Positions 7,971 through 14,196 of a stretch of DNA of 64,000 nt are shown here, in pieces. The number at the start of each line of letters is the position of its first letter. Position 1 is the stretch's first letter. This stretch comes from G020354785 sp964521285 (lineage in GTDB: Bacteria; Bacteroidota; Bacteroidia; Bacteroidales; UBA10428), in assembly GCA_964521285.1 (NCBI GenBank), contig CAZFQS010000003.1, positions 1-64,000 on the forward strand, in the 5' to 3' direction. The notes under the pieces were generated by a model that saw only the letters and a list, made by a program, of their open reading frames with translations, ran no database searches and was not told the DNA's origin. Both the position numbers and the translations under genes were made by a program.

Positions 7971-8318
7971 TTACCCAAAACACTCGTCTAAAATAGCTGT
8001 AATTTCTTCCTTTGTCTGGATGCTGCTGGTTGCTTTTACCATTTTACCGTTTTTGTAATACACATTAAATGGCAGGCTCATAAACCCAAGGCACATTCGT
8101 GCATGGCGGATTGTGAAAGCTTCAGGTGTATCAAATCCCATGGTGTGGAATTTTATATCAGGCCGTTCCTGCTCAAGTTCTTCCATAATGTCGTACACGG
8201 GAATACACATGGGCCCCATACGTCCGCAACTAACCATTACATTTTCATTTTTACTGATGATTTTTTCTAGTTCTGTTGCTGTTTCTATTTCATGTACAGC
8301 AGTTTCTAACATTTTCAT
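7971..8318 (-). CDS. Thioredoxin-like protein with C-x6-C site (SaoT-like)
   Basis: A 115-residue thioredoxin-fold protein. The usual C-x-x-C is replaced by C-G-R-M-G-P-M-C, with Cys31 and Cys38 six residues apart, directly followed by I-P-V-Y-D-I-M-E-E-L-E as in thioredoxins after the active site. A cis-proline motif, S-L-P-F, occurs near 82. From memory this resembles the thioredoxin-like (seleno)proteins named SaoT, in which the first position can be selenocysteine; here both are Cys. It sits 74 bases upstream of trxB, in the same direction, so TrxB is a plausible reductase. The family name is the uncertain part; the fold assignment is firmer. Confidence 0.75.
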   Translation of the reverse strand: MKMLETAVHEIETATELEKIISKNENVMVSCGRMGPMCIPVYDIMEELEQERPDIKFHTMGFDTPEAFTIRHARMCLGFMSLPFNVYYKNGKMVKATSSIQTKEEITAILDECFG

Positions 8319-8340
8319 ACGTGTATATTTTATTATAATA

Positions 8341-10080
8341 TTATCTATCTGGCTTTACAGTATTTTCTTCCAGGACAATTTCGTCAATAGCTTTTCCCGG
8401 GTAAATCATGGGAAAAACATTAGCTTCTTTTTCAATTTTCACCTCCAAAAGGTAAGGACCGTCATGTTGCAACATGGTATTAATTGCCCCATTCAGGTTC
8501 TCACGATCACTTACGATATTGCTCTCAATCCCAAAGGCTTTGGCCATGAGAGGAAAATCAGGTGTTAGCATGTGGGTTTCTGCATAACGTCTGTTATTGA
8601 ATAATTCCTGCCATTGCCGCACCATGCCTAAGAAATTATTATTAAAAATGACAATCTTAACCGGAAGGTTGTATTGAAATATTGTACCTAACTCCTGCAC
8701 AGTCATCTGGAAACCTCCATCACCGGTAAACAAAACCACCGTTTTATTGGGTTGACCAACCTGTGCTCCCACGGCTGCCGGCAGACCGAAACCCATTGTG
8801 CCTAATCCGCCCGAGGTAATAAAAGTATCCGGTCTTTTAAACTGATAGTATCGTGCCCCCATCATCTGGTTTTGACCTACATCAGTAACTATAATAGCTT
8901 CCCTGTTGGTTTTCACCGATATCATATTTACTACTTCACCAGCCCTGATCTTACCGGTTTCAGGAAAACACTCCCTGTAAATTATTTTTTCGATTTCTAT
9001 ATTATGCAATTTTGTAAATTCATTACGCCATGATTTATTATAGGTTTTATGTATTTCCGGTGTAATTTTATTTAAAAAGTCTTTAATATTGGCATGGATA
9101 GCCAGATCAGCCTTTACATTTTTATTTAATTCTGACTTGTCAATATCAATATGGATAATTTTAGCCTTTTTAGCATAGCGCGCAATATCACCAGTAACCC
9201 TGTCGTCGAAACGCATTCCTGCAGCGATAATCAGGTCGGCCTCATTTGTAAGTACATTAGGAGCATAGTTGCCATGCATACCCAGCATACCCACAAAGTA
9301 AGGATTATCCTCCCTTATTGCCGATTTTCCAAGTAAAGTAACCGCTACAGGCATTCCTGTTTTGTTCACAAATGCTTCAAGTTCTTCACATGCGCTGGCA
9401 ATCAGTATCCCATGTCCGGCAAGCAACAAGGGTTTTTGTGCTGCTTGTATTAATCCGGAGGCATTACGCAAATCACTTTTCTTAAGTTCAGGTTCAGGAT
9501 TATACGATCGTATAGATTTTATTTGTTTATAATTGTAATCAAATTCCTGTAACTGGGCATCTTTGGTAATATCGATCAAAATAGGACCTGGCCGTCCTGT
9601 GGTAGCAAATAAAAATGCTTTTGCAATGGTATCGGGTATTTCTTCAGCCTGCGTAACCTGAAAGTTCCATTTGGTGACAGGCATGGAAAGGCTTATCATG
9701 TCAGTTTCCTGGAATGCATCGGTGCCCAGCAGGGACGATGGAACCTGTGCAGTAATAAATATAACTGGTATAGAATCGAGATTCGCATTGGTGATACCTG
9801 TTATAAGGTTAGTAGCTCCGGGGCCCGAGGTAGCGAAACAAATACCTGGTTTTCCGGTAACCTGAGCATACGCCTGTGCCGCATGCGCAGCGCCCTGTTC
9901 ATGCCTAACCAGGATATGTTTTAAGACATGGTTTTTATCATACAACTTATCGTAAATGGGCATCATAGCCCCACCCGGATACCCGAAAATGGTATCTACA
10001 TCTTCTTCTATCAGGCATAAAAGAATAGCTTCTGCCCCTGTAATTCTGGCTGTATTTTCCATTTCATGCAGTAATTTCAT
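8341..10080 (-). CDS. ilvB: Acetolactate synthase large subunit
   Basis: The 579-residue protein shows all three domains of thiamine-diphosphate acetolactate synthases. The N-terminal PYR domain has G-Y-P-G-G-A at 33-38 and the catalytic Glu61 in R-H-E-Q-G-A-A-H. A central FAD/UDP-like domain follows. The C-terminal PP domain has G-D-G-G-F-Q-M-T ... N-N near 453-482. It condenses two pyruvates to acetolactate, the first step of valine/leucine synthesis. No ilvN, ilvC or ilvD gene is nearby, which is unusual for the biosynthetic enzyme. The start overlaps the NifX-like gene by 17 bases; a Met at 10062 is an alternative start that removes the overlap. It may serve the redox operon's pathway and not branched-chain synthesis. 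Confidence 0.9.
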   Translation of the reverse strand: MKLLHEMENTARITGAEAILLCLIEEDVDTIFGYPGGAMMPIYDKLYDKNHVLKHILVRHEQGAAHAAQAYAQVTGKPGICFATSGPGATNLITGITNANLDSIPVIFITAQVPSSLLGTDAFQETDMISLSMPVTKWNFQVTQAEEIPDTIAKAFLFATTGRPGPILIDITKDAQLQEFDYNYKQIKSIRSYNPEPELKKSDLRNASGLIQAAQKPLLLAGHGILIASACEELEAFVNKTGMPVAVTLLGKSAIREDNPYFVGMLGMHGNYAPNVLTNEADLIIAAGMRFDDRVTGDIARYAKKAKIIHIDIDKSELNKNVKADLAIHANIKDFLNKITPEIHKTYNKSWRNEFTKLHNIEIEKIIYRECFPETGKIRAGEVVNMISVKTNREAIIVTDVGQNQMMGARYYQFKRPDTFITSGGLGTMGFGLPAAVGAQVGQPNKTVVLFTGDGGFQMTVQELGTIFQYNLPVKIVIFNNNFLGMVRQWQELFNNRRYAETHMLTPDFPLMAKAFGIESNIVSDRENLNGAINTMLQHDGPYLLEVKIEKEANVFPMIYPGKAIDEIVLEENTVKPDR

Positions 10081-10408
10081 TAATTATTTTATCGTCCGAT
10101 TTTAAAATTCCGTTTACATAATCTTCAATTAAATTTTGAGGTGTATTTATTGGTATACCAACAAACAAGTTAATTTTAAAGCTTGAAAACATGCTGATTA
10201 TTTTTTTATCAACCTTGTAAGCAATTATATCAGTTATGCCTTGTTGAGATGCCCACACCGGTAGTTTTGCCAGCTCTTTATCCGGTGGGACTTCAATTTC
10301 ATTGCTTTGGATTTTTTTACCTTTAATTTCAAATATTTCGTAATGACTGCATTGACCGAAATATTCACTTAATCTGCCCTGTACTACCGGAATTGCTACC
10401 CGCTTCAT
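10064..10408 (-). CDS. NifX/NafY-like dinitrogenase Fe-Mo cofactor family protein
   Basis: This 114-residue protein is a single domain of the same family as 2-499, without the Gly-rich tail. The N-terminal strand M-K-R-V-A-I-P-V-V, the S-E-Y-F-G-Q-C-S-H-Y-E loop near 14-24 with a Cys and a His as possible metal ligands, and the L-A-K-L-P-V-W-A-S-Q-Q-G-I-T-D-I-I segment are typical. It is the first gene of the 15-gene run, about 20 bases downstream of a recognisable promoter, and overlaps ilvB. Having one family member at each end of the operon suggests that metal-cluster assembly or sensing is central to the system. Confidence 0.83.
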   Translation of the reverse strand: MKRVAIPVVQGRLSEYFGQCSHYEIFEIKGKKIQSNEIEVPPDKELAKLPVWASQQGITDIIAYKVDKKIISMFSSFKINLFVGIPINTPQNLIEDYVNGILKSDDKIINEITA

Positions 10409-10427
10409 TTTGCAAAAAGTTTTGATA

Positions 10428-10457
10428 CAAAATTACAGGCAAACATAACTTAAACAA
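10428..10457 (-). promoter_or_regulatory. Predicted Bacteroidota promoter of the 15-gene redox operon
   Basis: On the minus strand, TAATTTTG at 10435-10428 matches the -7 consensus TAnnTTTG exactly. A TTG at 10457-10455 stands 19 bases upstream, the usual distance for the -33 element. The expected transcript start is near 10421, leaving a short leader before the ATG at 10408, which has no Shine-Dalgarno sequence. Confidence 0.5.
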
Positions 10458-10489
10458 TAAAACGGGGTTTTCAGGTTCCATTTGGGAGA

Positions 10490-10503
10490 CTGAAATATTT
10501 CAG
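10490..10503. promoter_or_regulatory. Perfect 14-bp palindrome, candidate operator
   Basis: CTGAAATATTTCAG reads the same on both strands. It lies between the divergent promoters of the redox operon and the Crp/Fnr gene, about 55 bases upstream of the operon's -7 element, the distance expected for a Crp/Fnr-type activator. Binding by the neighbouring regulator is inference. Confidence 0.4.
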
Positions 10504-10509
10504 CTTTTT

Positions 10510-10527
10510 ACCTGTTAAAATACAGGT
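10510..10527. promoter_or_regulatory. Inverted repeat ACCTGT-N6-ACAGGT, candidate operator
   Basis: Two perfect six-base arms separated by TAAAAT. The half-site length and spacing suit a dimeric helix-turn-helix regulator. It lies in the same divergent promoter region, seven bases from the CTGAAATATTTCAG palindrome. There is no T-run on either side, so a terminator is unlikely. Confidence 0.35.
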
Positions 10528-10614
10528 TATAAATTGTTGCTTCACATAACCTAAAATCTCTATATAAAAAAACTAATCTTACTTATAAATTGAAAGTATT
10601 TTATAAAAAAGTTA

Positions 10615-10644
10615 CTTGTTATTTGTTTTCGTTTGGTATTTTTG
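10615..10644 (+). promoter_or_regulatory. Predicted Bacteroidota promoter of the Crp/Fnr gene
   Basis: TATTTTTG at 10637-10644 matches TAnnTTTG. A CTTG at 10615-10618, 18 bases upstream, can serve as the -33 element. The predicted start is about ten bases further on, just before the palindrome at 10658-10669. Confidence 0.45.
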
Positions 10645-10657
10645 TGATATTCTTTTT

Positions 10658-10669
10658 AAGAATATTCTT
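10658..10669. promoter_or_regulatory. Perfect 12-bp palindrome in the leader of the Crp/Fnr gene
   Basis: AAGAATATTCTT lies between the predicted transcript start and the ATG at 10676. A regulator bound here would block its own transcription, so autorepression is a reasonable guess. Its A/T core resembles that of the 10490-10503 palindrome (both contain ATATT), but the two are not identical. Confidence 0.3.
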
Positions 10670-10675
10670 ATAATA

Positions 10676-11371
10676 ATGTCAGAACCACAAAATATAGAAA
10701 ATTGCACTAAGTGCAAAAAAATATCACAATGTTTTCAATACTTATATCCTGAAGAACTTGAGTTTATAAGTAAAAGAAAAACACAACTGACCTATTTACA
10801 GGGTGAGAACTTATTCAAGCAGGGTGCATTTGCACCTTATGTAATGTATATTGTTGAGGGATTGGTGAAGATTTACCTGCAAACAGGCAGTGATAAGCAA
10901 ATTAATATACGGTTGTCCAAAGCTGGTGATTTCCTGGCTTTTTCTTCCATTTTTGGTGAAAATATTTATAATTATTCTGCAGTTGCAGTAAAAGAATCTA
11001 CAATATGTATGATAGATAAAACAGCCTTAATGCACCTCCTGCAAAAAAACCCCGACTTTGCGATGCTTATCACATCAAAAAATTGCAGGAACGAAGGCCA
11101 TTTATTGGAAGTTATCAAAAATATTTCTTACAAACAGATGCGCGGAAAATTAGCCACTACCCTGCTTTATCTCTCTGCTGATGAATTTATTAAGCACGAT
11201 GTTTTTCAGTATATGACAAGGCAGGATATTGCCGATTTTGCATCTATTTCCACCGAAAGTGCCATTAAGTTTTTAAAGGAGTTTGAAAAAGAGGGTATAT
11301 TGAAACTTGACGGGAAAGATATCAAAATTGTTGACATAGAAAAGCTGTGGGAGATTGGAAAAAGGGGATGA
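10676..11371 (+). CDS. Crp/Fnr family transcriptional regulator
   Basis: The product has 231 residues from the Met at 10676, placed after the promoter and palindrome; an upstream extension to 10616 would begin inside the promoter. Cys10, Cys13 and Cys19 (C-x2-C-x5-C) near the N-terminus could hold an Fe-S cluster as in FNR, though FNR also needs a fourth ligand in the sensor domain (Cys115, Cys122 and Cys137 are candidates by rough count). A cyclic-nucleotide-fold domain follows (E-G-L-V-K-I-Y near 60). A C-terminal winged helix contains T-R-Q-D-I-A-D-F-A-S-I-S-T-E-S. It is divergent from the redox operon and is the best candidate for its oxygen- or redox-responsive controller. Confidence 0.85.
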   Translation: MSEPQNIENCTKCKKISQCFQYLYPEELEFISKRKTQLTYLQGENLFKQGAFAPYVMYIVEGLVKIYLQTGSDKQINIRLSKAGDFLAFSSIFGENIYNYSAVAVKESTICMIDKTALMHLLQKNPDFAMLITSKNCRNEGHLLEVIKNISYKQMRGKLATTLLYLSADEFIKHDVFQYMTRQDIADFASISTESAIKFLKEFEKEGILKLDGKDIKIVDIEKLWEIGKRG

Positions 11372-11603
11372 AAATAACTAAATACCGCCAATAAAATTTA
11401 AAATTGCGATTGAAATAGCGCTCATACTAATCACGGCGGCCCATTCGTCAACGCCTGGTGACGGGATGAATTTTTACCCGGGATTGTGGTTTGAAAATAA
11501 TTACCAGAATTGTGGCTTTGCAGAAAAATTCATAAAAAATCATATATTAAATATGTATTCTGTTAATTTTAAATGCTTCGATTATTTGCGAATATTGAGG
11601 TAA
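11372..11603. other. Intergenic stretch without a supported gene
   Basis: These 232 bases separate the Crp/Fnr gene from the small zinc-ribbon gene on the other strand. A block near 11430-11480 is locally richer in G and C than its surroundings and is open in one plus-strand frame (it reads through ...T-P-G-D-G-M-N-F-Y-P-G), but it has no start context, no recognisable family and an AT-rich end. I see no convincing terminator. Confidence 0.4.
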
Positions 11604-11783
11604 TCACCATTCATTACTTATTTTTTTCAGGTATAACTGATGATGGTAAGAACCTTCTTTAAACATGATTTTTCCGCACTTGGGGCACCTGTTCTCCCTG
11701 CAGGGTACTCCACTTTCATGGGGTATCTGGGTATTACAATGCACACAAATGCAATATTCGTTTTTTTTATACCTCCTCTGCAT
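11604..11783 (-). CDS. Small zinc-ribbon protein, 59 residues
   Basis: A 59-residue frame with cysteines at 11, 13, 16, 28, 33 and 36: C-x-C-x2-C, then G-V-P-C, then C-P-K-C-G-K-I-M. The C-V-H-C and C-P-K-C pairs form a typical zinc ribbon or rubredoxin-like knuckle, followed by a charged tail. Short proteins of this type are often encoded next to DUF134 and NifX-family genes in anaerobes. The ATG lies inside the last codons of the DUF134 gene (17-base overlap), preceded by AAGGA. It is below the usual size cutoff of gene finders and easy to miss. A metal-binding accessory role is the inference. Confidence 0.65.
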   Translation of the reverse strand: MQRRYKKNEYCICVHCNTQIPHESGVPCRENRCPKCGKIMFKEGSYHHQLYLKKISNEW

Positions 11784-12189
11784 TTCCTTGTTTAATATTT
11801 AATTGAACAATATTATCCGAATCACATATTCTGCAATGTTTAGCAGGTTTCATGGTAATCATGGTCTCGTGGCAATTATAACATCTGTACCAGTAATCAT
11901 CAGTAACATAGTTACCACCCTGTATAAATATGGCCTTGCCTTCCACGAAAGCTTTAGCAATATTTTTTCTGGCTTTATCATAAAGCCGTGTAAAGGTAGG
12001 CCTGGAAATATTCATTTTCTGAGCAGCTTTTTCCTGTGTAAGTTTTTCATAATCGGCCAATCGAATGGCTTCGTATTCTTCATAAAGCAAAACCACAGGT
12101 TCTAGTTTACGCATCGGCACACCAAAAGGTTTAAATCCTTCCATTGGCGGGGGCATTGCAATTCTTCTATATCTTCTGCGATTCGGCAT
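11767..12189 (-). CDS. DUF134 (UPF0251) family DNA-binding protein
   Basis: A 140-residue protein. The start M-P-N-R-R-R-Y-R-R-I is followed by P-x5-F-K-P-x-G-V-P-M, then a sigma70-r4-like helix-turn-helix (Y-E-A-I-R-L-A-D-Y-E-K-L-T-Q-E-K-A-A-Q-K-M-N-I-S-R-P-T-F) at about 38-66. The C-terminal part has a C-Y-N-C ... C-R-I-C zinc-ribbon pair. The family is found beside NifX-like and metal-related genes in anaerobes and is predicted to regulate them. Its ATG overlaps, as TAATG, the stop of a TonB-receptor stump upstream, so it probably once sat in an operon behind that receptor. Confidence 0.88.
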   Translation of the reverse strand: MPNRRRYRRIAMPPPMEGFKPFGVPMRKLEPVVLLYEEYEAIRLADYEKLTQEKAAQKMNISRPTFTRLYDKARKNIAKAFVEGKAIFIQGGNYVTDDYWYRCYNCHETMITMKPAKHCRICDSDNIVQLNIKQGNAEEV

Positions 12190-12299
12190 TATTTTTGTTT
12201 GTAGTCAAGATTAAATTTTATCCCAAAATTAATATTTCTTCCAATATTATAAAAACCTACATCCTTCAATGTGGAAAGATGGTCGGCATAGCCTTCATA
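12189..12299 (-). pseudogene. C-terminal stump of a TonB-dependent receptor
   Basis: An open frame of 36 codons with no start, bounded upstream by an in-frame TAA, ends in G-R-N-I-N-F-G-I-K-F-N-L-D-Y-K-Q-K and stops in a TAATG overlap with the DUF134 start. The sequence looks like the last two beta-strands of a TonB-dependent outer-membrane receptor (K-D-V-G-F-Y-N-I-G-R-N ...). Everything upstream of residue 1 of this stump is gone; the hemerythrin gene ends only 40 bases away. I read it as a deletion scar. Confidence 0.5.
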
Positions 12300-12338
12300 T
12301 TATAATCTTATAAAGAAAAAATACCTTAACCTGAGCAC

Positions 12339-12878
12339 TCACGAATTTCTGTTTTTCAATTGCTCAACAACCAGTTTGTATTTTTCATGTATCATGGTTC
12401 TATCAAATTCCCAGAATTCTTTGAGCAATTCTTCAAGTTCATCTTCTGAAAAGTATTCTTCAGAGTCAGGGAAGAATATCTTATCTTCCTTCTTAATATG
12501 TTCTGGATAGAATTCGACCAACTGACCAAGCTTTTCTATAATAGTATTTATTGTATTATTTCCACAGCTATAATTATCTCTTGCTTCCACAAGTTCTCCG
12601 ACTATCCTTCTGCCGTATTTATGTTCTGCAATGAGCTCATTCATAACTTTAATATCTTTTTCAGACATATTTTTTTTAACGCAATCACGAAATAATATAT
12701 CTTCTTCTTTTCCATGATGCGTTTTATCTGCATAAATTCTTATAAAATCAACAGCTGTGTCTATAAAAACAATGTCAACATTATTTGTCTCCTTAATTTT
12801 CAATATTTCCTTTCTGATTATCTCAATCATTTTTTCAATTAAACGATGCTCAATCATTAATAATCCCCTGGGTTTCAT
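12339..12878 (-). CDS. Hemerythrin domain protein
   Basis: The 179-residue protein is a four-helix bundle of the HHE type. Candidate di-iron ligands are His11, His54/His55 with Glu58 or Glu59 (H-H-G-K-E-E-D), His86, and His127 with Glu131 (Y-P-E-H-I-K-K-E-D). Such proteins sense or scavenge oxygen or nitric oxide, or store iron. An AGGAG site nine bases before the ATG supports the start. It is transcribed toward the DUF134 block, but the receptor stump and a 40-base gap lie between, so co-regulation is uncertain. An oxygen-sensing role would fit the nearby redox operon. Confidence 0.88.
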   Translation of the reverse strand: MKPRGLLMIEHRLIEKMIEIIRKEILKIKETNNVDIVFIDTAVDFIRIYADKTHHGKEEDILFRDCVKKNMSEKDIKVMNELIAEHKYGRRIVGELVEARDNYSCGNNTINTIIEKLGQLVEFYPEHIKKEDKIFFPDSEEYFSEDELEELLKEFWEFDRTMIHEKYKLVVEQLKNRNS

Positions 12879-13063
12879 TTTATATTGCTCCTTTATTTAT
12901 TATTTTATACAAACATTAATTGTCAAAATTATTATTAATAATAAGTATTTCAATAATCAGCCAAGAAATTAATAATACTCGTTTTATTATCGAATATTAA
13001 TAGACTCCTGTTTAATACGATTTATATAAAAATTACTAAAATAAATTCTCGCGGATAAAGATT

Positions 13064-14125
13064 CTATTTTAAAACCGGATAATGTATCTTGGGTTTATCA
13101 TTTGTAACCCAGGGTAATTCTTCCCAGGTTAATGTTTTTTCACTCTCATATAAAGCTTTAAATTCCTGGTATTGTCTCCACCGCCCGGATGGAGCTCCCC
13201 AGCACATGAACCATATCCACCGCGGTTGACTTTCCAGAATTTCAGGGGTAGGTAGCGGGCCCACTTCACCCAATGCAACCGGCTTGTTACCGGCCAGTTC
13301 AAGTAGTTGCTCATAATCTTCCCGGGCAAATCCACCGCGATAAACATCTGTCGCAAAAATATCAACAACATCATCTCCCGGGTAGCACTTATCATAGGGA
13401 TATACATTTTCTCTTATTTCATTGGCATTATATACCCAAATCAGATTATTTATTCCGTGAAAATTAACAAGGCGATCAAAAAGCATACGGTATAACTTTT
13501 TATAGCCATTATCACCATCCTTTTTACCCCACCAGAACCAGTCGCCGTTCATTTCATGGTATGGCCGCCATAGCACAGGAATATCAGCATTCCTTAGTTG
13601 CTTAAGAAAAAAAGCGATCACATCTACCTGTGATTTCCATCTTTCATTAATCTCTGTGCCCGGAGTAATAAGATCTATCCATTCCTTATCTGTAAGGTCA
13701 CCCCGTACGGACTCATCAATAGTTACCGGTTCATCTTCAATGGGACGTACTGCATGCCACATAATAGTATTAATAAATCCTTCATGGTACCTCCTTATGG
13801 CCTCATCCACAATCTGCTGCCGGTAGTTAATTCCATCCCATGTTCCTGGCGCACTAAAGCCGAAATCCTGTCCGAATACAGCAGGATAATGTCCTAACAT
13901 CTTTTCTACTCCGGCAAGATTTATTGATCCGAAAAGGGGCTCACAGTGCTGACCTGTAAGTGTATATTTACCGGAGATACTGTAAATATATTGCAGCAGT
14001 TCCACTGCTTCAGGTGATGCATCAGGTGTTGCAGGTCTTATTAAGTCTTCCTGTGGAAAAATCAATGAAGAAGAAGTACAGAATAATAACATACATAGTA
14101 AAAATGTAACTTTTCTGATTCTCAT
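13064..14125 (-). CDS. Glycoside hydrolase family 26, beta-mannanase-like, secreted
   Basis: The product has 353 residues from the Met at 14125, which follows a strong AAGGAGG site and starts a signal peptide (R-I-R-K-V-T-F-L-L-C-M-L-L-F). GH26 marks are Y-T-L-T-G-Q-H early on, the acid/base region W-R-P-Y-H-E-M-N-G-D-W-F-W-W-G in the middle, and the nucleophile strand V-A-L-G-E-V-G-P in the C-terminal third. It should cut beta-1,4-mannan or a related beta-glycan outside the cytoplasm. It is the last of three glycosidase genes on one strand (17611 to 13064). Confidence 0.88.
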   Translation of the reverse strand: MRIRKVTFLLCMLLFCTSSSLIFPQEDLIRPATPDASPEAVELLQYIYSISGKYTLTGQHCEPLFGSINLAGVEKMLGHYPAVFGQDFGFSAPGTWDGINYRQQIVDEAIRRYHEGFINTIMWHAVRPIEDEPVTIDESVRGDLTDKEWIDLITPGTEINERWKSQVDVIAFFLKQLRNADIPVLWRPYHEMNGDWFWWGKKDGDNGYKKLYRMLFDRLVNFHGINNLIWVYNANEIRENVYPYDKCYPGDDVVDIFATDVYRGGFAREDYEQLLELAGNKPVALGEVGPLPTPEILESQPRWIWFMCWGAPSGRWRQYQEFKALYESEKTLTWEELPWVTNDKPKIHYPVLK

Positions 14126-14196
14126 AATTTGATCCTCCTTTTTTAAATCATAATTCAATTAATTATTAAGAAATATAATGAAATTATATAGCCTGT

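Noticed and set aside
2..10408. Arsenic-resistance reading of the operon (methyltransferase, MFS, thioredoxins, radical SAM)
   Set aside because: No ArsR, ArsC or ArsB/Acr3 is present, and the methyltransferase lacks the conserved ArsM cysteines. The combination is only superficially similar.
11421..11603. Plus-strand open frame after the Crp/Fnr gene
   Set aside because: It has no start codon in good context and no recognisable family; the block is locally GC-rich but too short to support a gene.
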